Source: an uncultured Oscillibacter sp. (GTDB taxonomy: Bacteria; Bacillota; Clostridia; Oscillospirales; Oscillospiraceae). From it: a stretch of DNA of 36,804 bases. Below are positions 7,035 to 14,832 of the stretch, in pieces. A program made the translations under genes and the position numbers. Numbering within the stretch: position 1 is the stretch's first letter; the number at the start of each line of letters is the position of its first letter. Under the pieces are notes generated by a model. The model ran no database searches. It was not told the DNA's origin and was given only the letters and a program-made list of their open reading frames with translations. Location of the stretch: positions 1-36,804 of the forward strand of contig CAMBKF010000020.1 in NCBI GenBank assembly GCA_945868085.1. The letters are read 5' to 3'.

Positions 7035-9203
7035 TTACTTGAGTTTATAGATGTTCTTCTTGATCCTGATCTTTTCGGCAAAGAAGTCCTTGATCTCCTG
7101 GCTGTGGGTAGCCACCTTATGCAGATCCTGATGAATATTGATCTCGATCACCTGGAAGCCCTCTTCCGTGATGGCGATGTCAAAGCCCAAATACTCCAGT
7201 TCTCCCAGATAGCGGCAAATATCCAGCACTTTTTCACGGATCTCCTGCCAGTTGGGCAGAATACCGGCAATGGGCGTTCCGGTATCCGGATGGACGGGGC
7301 AGGGATGGAATCTGTGCTCTGCGATGGTCTCCGGGTCATGCAGTTCTCCCGTTTCGGAATCCACCATCACGCAGATGCCGCCGTAGCCCACGTTATCTGT
7401 AAAACCGGTGGTAGACGAACCGATGCGCATATAGGTCTGCATGATTTTTGGATCATAGCCGTGGGAATTGATCACCATCACCCGCACCGTGTTGACGGAC
7501 TTGGGATAAATCGCCTTGAGCATCGGATGCATGTTGATGTATTCGGTGATAACATAGAACGACTTCCGCTGGGAAATGATCTGCCAAAGCTGATCTGCTG
7601 TTGTCTCCTCGCCGTTGACGGTATATTTCCCGTCCTCATAGGCCAGGCAATAGAATCCATCTCCATGGGTGCCGGAGGATGGCTTCATTGCCAGCTTTCC
7701 CTTCCGCTCCAGCATGGTCAGAATCCCCTTCAGGTCGGGTTGCACATCCTCGTCGCAATCCCACATTCTGCTGATATGGGGTGTGCCGCGCCGCTTGGTG
7801 ATAGCGAAATAGTATTTCGGAATATAGTCCGCAAAGGGATCCAGGACCAGGCGGAATGTCGTCTTGTCATTCACCCAAAGCTGATAGATGTTGTTGATCC
7901 GGTTGAGCCAGTGATAGTCATAATCCGAGAGGAAGTTCTTGTAATTCTCCTCCGTGAGGCCGTACTGCTCAATTCGGAAGGACAGGAAGCCCCGCTCCCA
8001 GCACCATTTTTTCTGGGCAGGGGTCGTGGTCGTGGTGTTCTGGCGGTCACTCTCCATCTGATCCAGCCAGAGCTGCTGCATATAGGGGCGGATCCCCTTG
8101 CGGCCGGTCTTCTGCAGATAGCTGTAATGCCGTCTTCTCTTCAGGTCTTCCCAACGCATCTTCATGGTGATCTCACCCATGCGCTCCTTTGCGTCGGCCG
8201 CCTTGCTTCTGAGATAATCGTTATGTCTCTGGCTGATACGGCTCTTCTTGCGGAATGGCTTTGCGGAAAAATGCAGGAAGGTAAAGCCCCCCTTGTCATC
8301 CAGGGCAATGGACACCGTGAAATAATCCAGCAGGTCAAGCTCACGAGCCGTCTGCAGCAGCTCCGAACAGACGGTCTGCCACCCGGGCACAAAGAACTTT
8401 TCATCGCCCAGGACAAAGCTGCCGTCCTCCTCTACAGAACAGTTCGCCCAGCTGCGTCCAGCTGCTTTTACATCCAGCTCACAGTCCAGAATCTGCGGCT
8501 CCTCGCCCGCGTCATTGCTCAGCCAAAACTTGATGAAGTGCTGGCCGCTGAGTTCCGGGGCAAAGTCGAACTGTGTGTCAACATATTCCGCCACTATATA
8601 GTTCGACCGCAGTCCATTGATCACACGGCGCAGATACTCCTGGTCATCCCGTCGGGTCTGCCCGTTTATGAAAATCATTTCCTTTTCATAGCTCAGCTCA
8701 TACCGGGTACTTTTGCTTTCCCAAAATGCCGGGCGCAGTTCCACACGGCCCTTGCTGATAACAAGATCGATCACATCCTGCGCCGTGCAGGGCCGGTCAT
8801 AGTCCTCGCCCTTGGACAGGATGATCTGTTCACCGCGCCTTTGGAAAATGGAGAAGTATACCTTGCGGCAGTGATCACTCTGCCTTTTCAGCACGCGATT
8901 CGTGGTAATAATATCTCCGATCCATTTGCTGAAGTTATTATTGAACGGGGATAAAAACATATACTCAAAGTCCGTCACATACTTGTCCGACCGATCATTG
9001 AGCAGGTCATATGTCTTGATGCTCTGCGACAGGTACCCGCGCCGATGAATGTCATCCAGCGCACTCCGCCCATACCGCTTGGCATTGTTCCGGTTATCCC
9101 GCATAACGGCCTTTCTCCAGGATATGGCCATGCCCCGTGAGTATCCATGACGCATGATGCTCCAAAGTTCGTTTTCGCGCTTGACTTTTTTTACGATATT
9201 CAT
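7035..9203 (-). CDS. Large two-module ATP-grasp protein, paralogue of the 3788-5782 product
   Basis: 722 residues. The C-terminal ATP-grasp domain (about 445-695) has MKPSSGTHGDGFY (506-518), VITEYI (551-556), NTVRVMVIN (571-579), DNVGYGG (603-609) and FDIAITEEGFQVIEINIHQ (674-692). The N-terminal module (about 90-316) repeats the same order of elements (KVYFSIFQRRGEQ, then a segment aligned to the nucleotide loop, then NYIVAEYV, then a final TVSIALDDKGGFTFLHF), but the loop is replaced by LRPAFWESKSTRY, so it should not bind ATP normally. The start at 9203 (MNIVKKVK) is chosen because it leaves a normal gap after the sugar transferase gene and has AGAGGG upstream; longer readings would overlap that gene. 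The product is probably cytoplasmic and probably modifies the glycan or its precursor; the substrate is unknown. Confidence 0.8.
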   Translation of the reverse strand: MNIVKKVKRENELWSIMRHGYSRGMAISWRKAVMRDNRNNAKRYGRSALDDIHRRGYLSQSIKTYDLLNDRSDKYVTDFEYMFLSPFNNNFSKWIGDIITTNRVLKRQSDHCRKVYFSIFQRRGEQIILSKGEDYDRPCTAQDVIDLVISKGRVELRPAFWESKSTRYELSYEKEMIFINGQTRRDDQEYLRRVINGLRSNYIVAEYVDTQFDFAPELSGQHFIKFWLSNDAGEEPQILDCELDVKAAGRSWANCSVEEDGSFVLGDEKFFVPGWQTVCSELLQTARELDLLDYFTVSIALDDKGGFTFLHFSAKPFRKKSRISQRHNDYLRSKAADAKERMGEITMKMRWEDLKRRRHYSYLQKTGRKGIRPYMQQLWLDQMESDRQNTTTTTPAQKKWCWERGFLSFRIEQYGLTEENYKNFLSDYDYHWLNRINNIYQLWVNDKTTFRLVLDPFADYIPKYYFAITKRRGTPHISRMWDCDEDVQPDLKGILTMLERKGKLAMKPSSGTHGDGFYCLAYEDGKYTVNGEETTADQLWQIISQRKSFYVITEYINMHPMLKAIYPKSVNTVRVMVINSHGYDPKIMQTYMRIGSSTTGFTDNVGYGGICVMVDSETGELHDPETIAEHRFHPCPVHPDTGTPIAGILPNWQEIREKVLDICRYLGELEYLGFDIAITEEGFQVIEINIHQDLHKVATHSQEIKDFFAEKIRIKKNIYKLK

Positions 9204-9259
9204 TATTCTCTGCCCTCTTTTAACTTTTTTGGGGATAAAACTGACAATTCGCAGGAAGC

Positions 9260-9886
9260 TCACATAACTCCGCTTCCGGACAGCACCACCGTGACGGACT
9301 TTACCATGCACCACAGATCCAGCCGCAGGGATCGTTTTCTCTGGTACTCCGCATCCAGCCTCGCCTTGCGTGCAACGCCGATGCTGTCCCGGCCCAGCAC
9401 CTGGGCATAGCCCGTGAGACCCGGACGCCCCTCAAACACGCCCATCTTTCTGCGCAGGGCGTTGAGCTTCTTTTCAGACGTACACACCGGACGGAAGCCC
9501 ACAAACGACATATCGCCCCGCAGAATATTGAACAGCTGCGGCAGCTCGTCGATGCTCAGGCGGCGCAGAAGCCTGCCCAGCTTGGTGGAGCAGCCGTCGA
9601 TATTCTCCAGCTGCCGCGTCGCCACATTGTCCGGCGCGGTTATGCTAAGCGTTCTGAACTTGAAGATCACGAACTCTTTTCCGTGATACCCGATTCTTTT
9701 TTGTTTGAAAATGACCGACCCGGGTGAGTCGATCGCAATGGCCGCCATCACGAGGAGCAGCAGCGGCAGCAGCGCCACGATCAAAACCAGGGACAGCACG
9801 ATGTCAAACGTGCGTTTTATAAACAAATAGGCCGTTTTGCGCTGGCTGACCTCGCGGATCTCTATTTTATTTGCAACAGCGTCCAT
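9260..9886 (-). CDS. Polyisoprenyl-phosphate sugar-1-phosphate transferase (bacterial sugar transferase family)
   Basis: 208 residues of the monotopic phosphoglycosyl transferase family that loads the first sugar phosphate from a UDP-sugar onto undecaprenyl phosphate. After a basic stretch comes KRTFDI and one hydrophobic segment (about 28-50), then KQKRIGYHGKEFVIFKFRT, IDELPQLFNILRGDMSFVGFRP (about 113-134, including the catalytic-type Asp-Glu) and PGLTGYAQV. The length fits the small PglC-like form. It lies 23 bases after the surface-protein gene and should start the lipid-linked repeat unit exported by the TagGH pair. The sugar specificity cannot be read from the sequence. Confidence 0.9.
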   Translation of the reverse strand: MDAVANKIEIREVSQRKTAYLFIKRTFDIVLSLVLIVALLPLLLLVMAAIAIDSPGSVIFKQKRIGYHGKEFVIFKFRTLSITAPDNVATRQLENIDGCSTKLGRLLRRLSIDELPQLFNILRGDMSFVGFRPVCTSEKKLNALRRKMGVFEGRPGLTGYAQVLGRDSIGVARKARLDAEYQRKRSLRLDLWCMVKSVTVVLSGSGVM

Positions 9887-9909
9887 TGTTCCTCACCACC
9901 GCGCTTTCT

Positions 9910-11190
9910 CTAGTTTTCCATTTTCTCTTTTTGTCCGTCCGGCTCCTCCGTATAGGAGCTGAGATACGGCCGGAAATAAGCGATCTCCTCGCTCTTTTTG
10001 CTCTTTGTCTTCATCTTTTTCCAGTTCAGCAGCAGCCACGCCCCGGCAATCAGCAGCACCGCGATCACCACCAACAGCGCCGCTGTGGAAATATGGCTCA
10101 GCAGCCCGGACTTCTCCTCCAGAGCCACGTTATCCGTGCGCACCAGCAGGTCCACCTGCCCGTCCGCATTTTTGACGTAATACATGTCCCCCTGCTTGTT
10201 GTTCAGAAACAGGATATTGTCCTCACCGCCGCAGGAGATGTACTTTTTCCCCTCGATGGTCACAAAGGACACCGTGGTCAGCGCGTGAGACGTAGGCTCA
10301 TACCGCCGCCAGATGGTATGCTCGGCATTGGCCGAATCCTCATACTGCACCAGCAGCATGGACAGGCCCGTGCTCTGGGCGATCCGCCCCTTGAAGCCGG
10401 TCTCGCTCACCGTACGGAACACGCCCGGCAGCGCCGTCAGATCCGGCTCGCTCATCTGCTCGTAATGCACACCGTCTGCATAGTACTCGCTGTTATCCAT
10501 CACGTGGATCAACAGGGTATACTCCTCCGTAAGGCCGCCGTTATAAACGCGGATCTTACGCTTGATATCCGTATTCACAAATTTTTCCTCGCCGCTGACG
10601 CTGACGCTGGAATAGGAATCGCTGGGCACGGCGGTAATGGCGCAGCTCTTCTCCGGCTGCTCCGCCGTTACATAGACCGTATACTCATATACCTGGGGAT
10701 CAAACGCCGGATAGAGCTCCCCGCAGGCTATGGAAATGGAACTCAGCGACGCGTCCCGCACGGGTGCCGGCGGCTCCACCACCGGATCATCCACAACCGG
10801 GTCAGGATCCGGCGTCGGATCGGGATCCGGTGTCGGGTCAGGTGTCGGCGTCGGATCGGGGTCCGGTGTCGGGTCAGGGTCCGGTGTCGGCGTCGGGTCA
10901 GGATCCGGTGTCGGATCAGGGTCCGGTGTCGGATCGGGATCCACACCGGGGTCGGGCTGCTTACCAGGATCCGGATCCTCCCCGGAGCCGGGGTCCTCGC
11001 TGGGATCGGTAGTGCCGCCGGAGGCAGGATCCTCCGGAGTGGTCACCGAGCCCACGGTCATCGCCCCGCCGGCAGAACCGGTTTCCTCCGTTGCCGCAGG
11101 GTCGGCAAAGGCGCTTGCGGCCACGCACGGCAGCACCAGCACGGCGGCAAGAAGGAGCGCCATCAGTTTTCTCATCCCTTGGTGTTTCAT
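9910..11190 (-). CDS. Pro/Asp-repeat, membrane-anchored surface protein with cadherin-like beta-sandwich domain
   Basis: 426 residues: signal peptide (MKHQGMRKLMALLLAAVLVLPCVAASAFA, with likely cleavage before DPAATEE), a long low-complexity stalk of DPDPTP units (about residues 60-135), a domain starting ASLSSISIACGELYPAFDP that matches the cadherin-like beta-sandwich family (PF12733 type; about 143-232), a further extracellular part (about 235-365), one C-terminal membrane helix (ISTAALLVVIAVLLIAGAWLLL) and a basic cytoplasmic tail of about 40 residues. There is no sortase motif. The start at 11190 has AAGGCGG upstream; MRKLMA at residue 6 is an alternative. Its position between the LCP transferase and the first sugar transferase suggests it holds, receives or spaces the glycopolymer at the envelope, which is inference. 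Confidence 0.8.
   Translation of the reverse strand: MKHQGMRKLMALLLAAVLVLPCVAASAFADPAATEETGSAGGAMTVGSVTTPEDPASGGTTDPSEDPGSGEDPDPGKQPDPGVDPDPTPDPDPTPDPDPTPTPDPDPTPDPDPTPTPDPTPDPDPTPDPDPVVDDPVVEPPAPVRDASLSSISIACGELYPAFDPQVYEYTVYVTAEQPEKSCAITAVPSDSYSSVSVSGEEKFVNTDIKRKIRVYNGGLTEEYTLLIHVMDNSEYYADGVHYEQMSEPDLTALPGVFRTVSETGFKGRIAQSTGLSMLLVQYEDSANAEHTIWRRYEPTSHALTTVSFVTIEGKKYISCGGEDNILFLNNKQGDMYYVKNADGQVDLLVRTDNVALEEKSGLLSHISTAALLVVIAVLLIAGAWLLLNWKKMKTKSKKSEEIAYFRPYLSSYTEEPDGQKEKMEN
10796..10950. repeat. In-gene tandem repeat encoding the Asp-Pro-Thr-Pro stalk
   Basis: Degenerate units related to GGATCCGGTGTCGGATCGG on the plus strand recur with periods that are multiples of 6 bases (6, 12, 18). All changes keep the reading frame, so unit gain or loss would lengthen or shorten the stalk without breaking the protein. 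Confidence 0.8.
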
Positions 11191-11233
11191 GATACCGCCT
11201 TTCCTTATCTATCTATCGTTATCTATTGTTCTC

Positions 11234-12739
11234 TTACGACTGGCTGTCCTCTGTCCCGTTCAGCACGTTCTGGATCATCTCCCGGGCCGTCTGCACGGAT
11301 GCCTCATTCTGCGGCATGACCCATGCCTCGGCCCCGCCCAGGGAGTAGCACGGCTGGCTGGTGCTGCCGCTGCCCTGGGTCACGGCGTAGGTGTCGATCT
11401 TCCACTCGGACATATTGGTCAGCTGCGTGCGCACCAGGGCCGTGATATCCTCGTAGCTCAGGTTCGTGGTCATATTGTTGGAGACCGCCGCCAGAATGCT
11501 CTGATAATTCACCAAGGTGGAGGCCTTGGTGAGCTTGGCCGTCAGGGCCTGGAGAATGGCCATCTGGTTCTTGCCCCGCTGGTTGTCACCGTCAGCGAAG
11601 CCGTAGCGCTCCCGGGCGAAGGCCAGGGCCTTGGCGCCGTCCATGTGGTTGACGCCTTCCACCACTTCCCGGTCAATATCCCCGGACTTGGAGCAGGCGT
11701 TGGTGCTTAGGGTAAAGCTCATGGGAGAGACCACATCGATCCCGCCCACGGCATCCACGATGTCCTTGAGCCCGTAGAAATTGATGCGGGCATAGTAGCT
11801 CACATCCACGCCGTACAGGTTCTCCAGCGTGGCGATGGACTCCTCAATGCCGTAGATGCCCGCATGGGTGAGCTTGTCCATCTGGCCGTTTCTCGCCAGG
11901 GGCACATAGTAGTCTCTGGGCGTATTCACCAGCAGGATCCGGTGGGTGGTGGGATTGACCACCGCCAGGATATTCGTGTCGCTCCGGGCGCGGACGGATA
12001 CATCCGTGCTGCGGGCGTCCGAGCCGCTGAGATAAATAATGTAGCTGTCCGTCAGTACGTTCGTATTCACGGGCACCACCTGGTCCGGCTCCTGGGCATA
12101 GTAAAACTCATGGACCAGCTTCACCTGATCCGAAAGGTCCGTCAGGCCGTCGGTCTCCTCCAGGGTGTCGAGAAACGCCTCATTGAGCAGCATGACGTCC
12201 ACATCGCCGCTCAGCAGGGCGGAAGCCAGCTCCACCGAGGAGTCCAGTTCTTTTTCATCCACCACGCCCACGGCGTCCTCCATGTCCTTCAGGGCCCGCA
12301 GGGTGTTGTCCCGATCCGGCTGCGCGGCGATGCCCAGCAGGTAGCCGCTCACGTCCTTCAGCTCCTGGGCCGGGTCATCTGCGCGGACATATACGCCCAC
12401 ATAGATGCCCTCTTTCCGCTCCTTGGAGATGTCGCGGAACGCGCCAGACACCTTCCCCACGGCTACCATGGCCACGATCATGGCCGCCGTCAGCAGCAGG
12501 GCGATAACGCCGCACACGGTCTTGCCCACGTGCACCTTTCCCTTGCCCAGCTGCAGCCAGATGTGCAGGCCGTTGAGCAGCACCAAGCCGCCGGTGATGG
12601 CCCACACGATGCCCTTGTTCAGTAGGCCCGAGGTAAACAGCAGGATCACCAGCACGATGCTGGCCGCCGCCATCAGGCCCATGCAGGCCAGGCAGAAGAT
12701 CTTCTGTCCGTTTATAGTCTTATTGTTTTTTTCGCTCAT
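11234..12739 (-). CDS. LytR-CpsA-Psr (LCP) family glycopolymer transferase
   Basis: 501 residues. LCP enzymes move finished glycopolymers from undecaprenyl carrier to peptidoglycan (or protein) outside the membrane. Three hydrophobic segments lie within residues 13-97, followed by an accessory extracellular domain (about 108-235) and the LCP domain: SDTNILAVVNP, VNTPRDYYVPL, DKLTHAG, RINFYGLKDIVDAVGGIDV, and a final MDGAKALAFARERYGFADGD followed by NQRGKNQ. The conserved Arg and Asp residues that bind the pyrophosphate lipid are present. The ATG at 12739 is chosen for GGGAGGA 7 bases upstream. It lies 28 bases after an ATP-grasp gene in the same operon and would attach the polymer made by this locus. 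Confidence 0.92.
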   Translation of the reverse strand: MSEKNNKTINGQKIFCLACMGLMAAASIVLVILLFTSGLLNKGIVWAITGGLVLLNGLHIWLQLGKGKVHVGKTVCGVIALLLTAAMIVAMVAVGKVSGAFRDISKERKEGIYVGVYVRADDPAQELKDVSGYLLGIAAQPDRDNTLRALKDMEDAVGVVDEKELDSSVELASALLSGDVDVMLLNEAFLDTLEETDGLTDLSDQVKLVHEFYYAQEPDQVVPVNTNVLTDSYIIYLSGSDARSTDVSVRARSDTNILAVVNPTTHRILLVNTPRDYYVPLARNGQMDKLTHAGIYGIEESIATLENLYGVDVSYYARINFYGLKDIVDAVGGIDVVSPMSFTLSTNACSKSGDIDREVVEGVNHMDGAKALAFARERYGFADGDNQRGKNQMAILQALTAKLTKASTLVNYQSILAAVSNNMTTNLSYEDITALVRTQLTNMSEWKIDTYAVTQGSGSTSQPCYSLGGAEAWVMPQNEASVQTAREMIQNVLNGTEDSQS

Positions 12740-12767
12740 TTTTAAATCCTCCCATAGGGTCGCTCTG

Positions 12768-13823
12768 TCACCGGATGACACCGTGCTTACGGTAGAAATT
12801 CCCCAGCTCGCCGTTGCGCTGACCGCCCCAGAGCTGGATGATATTCACGCCGGAGGAGGTATTGGCCTCGATGATGCAGTTAGTACCGTCCTCCATCTTC
12901 ACCACATCCCACGCCACAAAGTGCAGAAACGGCAGGCTCTCCGCCAGGCCCACGATCTCCGCCTTGGTCTGCTCCCAATCGGGGATCACCACCTGGTCAA
13001 AACGGATGCCGGAGTCCGGATGCTCCTCATAGATCTGGGTAGTATGCAGGGACCCGGCATGGGACAGCCGCCCCGTTTCCAGGTCGATCCTGCACACAAG
13101 GCCGCCCTGGCTGGCGTTGTCCACCGGGATGGTCTTGGCCGTGCCCACCCGCTGCACGGCGAAAAACAGCTTGATCTTGCCGCTGTCGGGATCCCGCAGG
13201 GTGATCATGCGGATGGTGTTGCAGGTCTTGTCATACAGCCCCGCCGCGTAGGCGTGCTGGGTGATGGTCTCGGAGAGATACCACTCGCTCTCCTTTTCGA
13301 ACAGCCTCTTCATTTCCTCGGCGGATCTTTTCTCCTGATCCACCCAAAAATCCTGTCCGTCATAGCGCAGGCGGTGTACGCCGTTGCCCTTGCCCTTGCC
13401 GAAGGGCTTCATGAACACCTCCCGGCACCGGCGCAGTGTCTCCACGGCCACAGCGCCGTCCTTTGTGCAGTGGCCTGCGTCCACGATGCCCGCCCGGGTC
13501 TTCACCAGGTAGACCTCCGGGACCCGGACATACTGCCGCAGCACCTCCGTGGCCACCACCTTATTGTTGAGCATCTGGTCAAAGGGCTCGTTTATGTAGC
13601 GGGAGCGGTACCAGTCGAACTCCGACAGATACTCCTTCTTTTTCTTCCCGTCCAGAGAGTACAGCGCCCACTGGTCGGCCAAGAAGCCGCCGCCGAAGTT
13701 GGCCCGCAGCTTTGTGAAAAAGCCCACCTTCATGTGGTTGGGGGCAAACACGATCCGCCGCCAATACAGCACGAACAGCCGCAGGTGGTTAAAGCAGTTC
13801 CGATACAATTTAAAAACGTCCAT
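12768..13823 (-). CDS. Single-module ATP-grasp protein (sugar-transfer-associated family)
   Basis: 351 residues with one intact ATP-grasp module: VFMKPFGKGKGNGVHRL nucleotide loop (about 137-153), WYLSETI, CNTIRMITLRD (about 202), DNASQGGLVCRID (about 234) and WDVVKMEDGTNCIIEANTSS (about 301-320) with the metal-binding Glu and Asn. It lacks the N-terminal decayed module of the two longer paralogues and has the usual E-A-N-T-S-S-G ending where they have E-x-N-x-H-Q-D-L-H, so it belongs to a different subgroup and may act on another substrate. The start at 13823 has only a weak Shine-Dalgarno match. It is the second gene of the operon. Confidence 0.85.
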   Translation of the reverse strand: MDVFKLYRNCFNHLRLFVLYWRRIVFAPNHMKVGFFTKLRANFGGGFLADQWALYSLDGKKKKEYLSEFDWYRSRYINEPFDQMLNNKVVATEVLRQYVRVPEVYLVKTRAGIVDAGHCTKDGAVAVETLRRCREVFMKPFGKGKGNGVHRLRYDGQDFWVDQEKRSAEEMKRLFEKESEWYLSETITQHAYAAGLYDKTCNTIRMITLRDPDSGKIKLFFAVQRVGTAKTIPVDNASQGGLVCRIDLETGRLSHAGSLHTTQIYEEHPDSGIRFDQVVIPDWEQTKAEIVGLAESLPFLHFVAWDVVKMEDGTNCIIEANTSSGVNIIQLWGGQRNGELGNFYRKHGVIR

Positions 13824-13869
13824 AATATGTACTTCTTTTCTTTATTGGATTTCGCCGCAGTCGGTCCGG

Positions 13870-14442
13870 TCAGCAGTCCGCCTTTTCCGCAAAGCGCCGA
13901 TATTCTTCCTCTGTGTTAAAGCCGGTAGTCTCGTCCTCAATGCGGCATATCTCCGCACAGCCATCCTGCTGGGCCATTTCATACAGCTGCCAGCCCCGGC
14001 ACGCGGGATCCCTCTCCTTCAGCTTCCGGATGCAGTCCTTCTGATAGGCACCATCCGCCACCTTCACGGCAAAAACCTCCGTGTCGTTCCTGGCAAAGCC
14101 CAGAGCCTTCACCGGCATCTCCACGATCCGGCGGATGGCCTGCTCGGTGTAATACACATCGCCGTACAAAAAGCATACGTCATCGTCGATCAGCTCCCAG
14201 GTGAAACGATCGATCTCGCAGCTGTTGCTTTTCGGTTCATAGCGCACGGCCCCGGGAGCCTCGTAGTTGGGGTTATGAGAAGTGATGACCACCTGCGCCC
14301 CCGGCGCGTAGGTCTGCGCCAGCCGCGCCGTGCGCAGCAGGATCGGCTCGCCGTGGACAGGGAGCAGATGCTTGGGGACCAGGCGGTTATTCCACCGGGT
14401 CATCTTCCCGTCTGCCATGATGATAAATCTTTTTATAGCCAT
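13870..14442 (-). CDS. Short nucleotidyltransferase (NTP transferase family)
   Basis: 190 residues of the GT-A-fold nucleotidyltransferase family, which activate a phosphate compound with an NTP. Seen: the N-terminal substrate loop FIIMADGKMTRW, PKHLLPVHGEPIL (about residues 20-32), DDDVCFLYGDVYYTE with the metal-binding Asp, and a late TTGFNTEEEYRRF typical of the family's last helix. The usual GxGTR core is changed to DGKMTRW, as in several small cytidylyltransferase-like enzymes of surface loci. The start at 14442 (MAIKRFI) is set by the first motif; upstream sequence lacks a good ribosome site. First gene of the operon; it could supply CDP-glycerol or another activated donor, which the sequence does not decide. 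Confidence 0.75.
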   Translation of the reverse strand: MAIKRFIIMADGKMTRWNNRLVPKHLLPVHGEPILLRTARLAQTYAPGAQVVITSHNPNYEAPGAVRYEPKSNSCEIDRFTWELIDDDVCFLYGDVYYTEQAIRRIVEMPVKALGFARNDTEVFAVKVADGAYQKDCIRKLKERDPACRGWQLYEMAQQDGCAEICRIEDETTGFNTEEEYRRFAEKADC

Positions 14443-14573
14443 AGTTCGTTTCTGCCAAGCAAGAAAGAAAAGTGACCGTCTGTTTTTTCTCTTGCATCTC
14501 CTGATATAAGATGTAAATGCAACATTTTTGCCACAATAGGGCATAGTATCCCCAGCATGGCATGCAAAGGCAT

Positions 14574-14601
14574 GTTATATTTTATGCTATTTTCCCTATA
14601 A
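14574..14601 (-). promoter_or_regulatory. Candidate promoter of the glycopolymer operon
   Basis: On the minus strand TTATAG (14601-14596) and TATAAC (14579-14574) are 16 bases apart. The -10 matches the consensus at five of six positions and the -35 is poor. It overlaps the left arm of the inverted repeat and would give a leader of about 125 bases. Confidence 0.3.
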
Positions 14602-14644
14602 AGTAAAGCCCTAAAGGGAAAAAAGGCGAAAAAAGGGAAAATAG
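14587..14644. repeat. 11-bp perfect inverted repeat with nested CCCT/AGGG hairpin
   Basis: CTATTTTCCCT (14587-14597) is perfectly mirrored by AGGGAAAATAG (14634-14644). The 36-base spacer contains CCCT-AA-AGGG (14609-14618), and a run of T follows at 14648-14654. It could be a protein-binding site, or a plus-strand terminator-like structure with no gene to terminate. Confidence 0.5.
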
Positions 14645-14751
14645 GGATTTTTTTCATATCCACTGCCCAAAGAGAGTCCCCCTCCTCTGCCGCATTTGGA
14701 GAAGCTGTGGAAAGTATTTTCGCCTCAACTTCTCTTTTTTTCACAAAACTG

Positions 14752-14781
14752 TTGACGGATACGACCCGGCAGGTGTATACT
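14752..14781 (+). promoter_or_regulatory. Sigma-A-type promoter of the TetR-kinase-aldolase operon
   Basis: TTGACG (14752-14757) and TATACT (14776-14781) are separated by 18 bases, each one or two changes from consensus. The gene start follows about 50 bases downstream. Confidence 0.8.
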
Positions 14782-14832
14782 ATATCCATCTTGTGAATTG
14801 CCGCTCACGACATGTATCGACGGAGACGAAAT

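Larger units (their letters stand above)
14443..14832. other. Divergent intergenic region between the glycopolymer and kinase-aldolase operons
   Basis: 390 bases without a gene. It holds a clear plus-strand promoter at 14752-14781, a weak minus-strand promoter candidate at 14574-14601 and a long inverted repeat at 14587-14644 in an A-rich tract. Both operons start here, so shared control is possible. Confidence 0.7.

Noticed and set aside
7104-8954. Plus-strand open frame of 616 codons opposite the large ATP-grasp gene
   Set aside because: No ribosome site or family motifs; explained by codon bias of the opposite strand.
10796-10950. Short regular DNA repeats resembling a CRISPR array
   Set aside because: Units are 6-18 bases, have no spacers and keep the reading frame of a surface protein.
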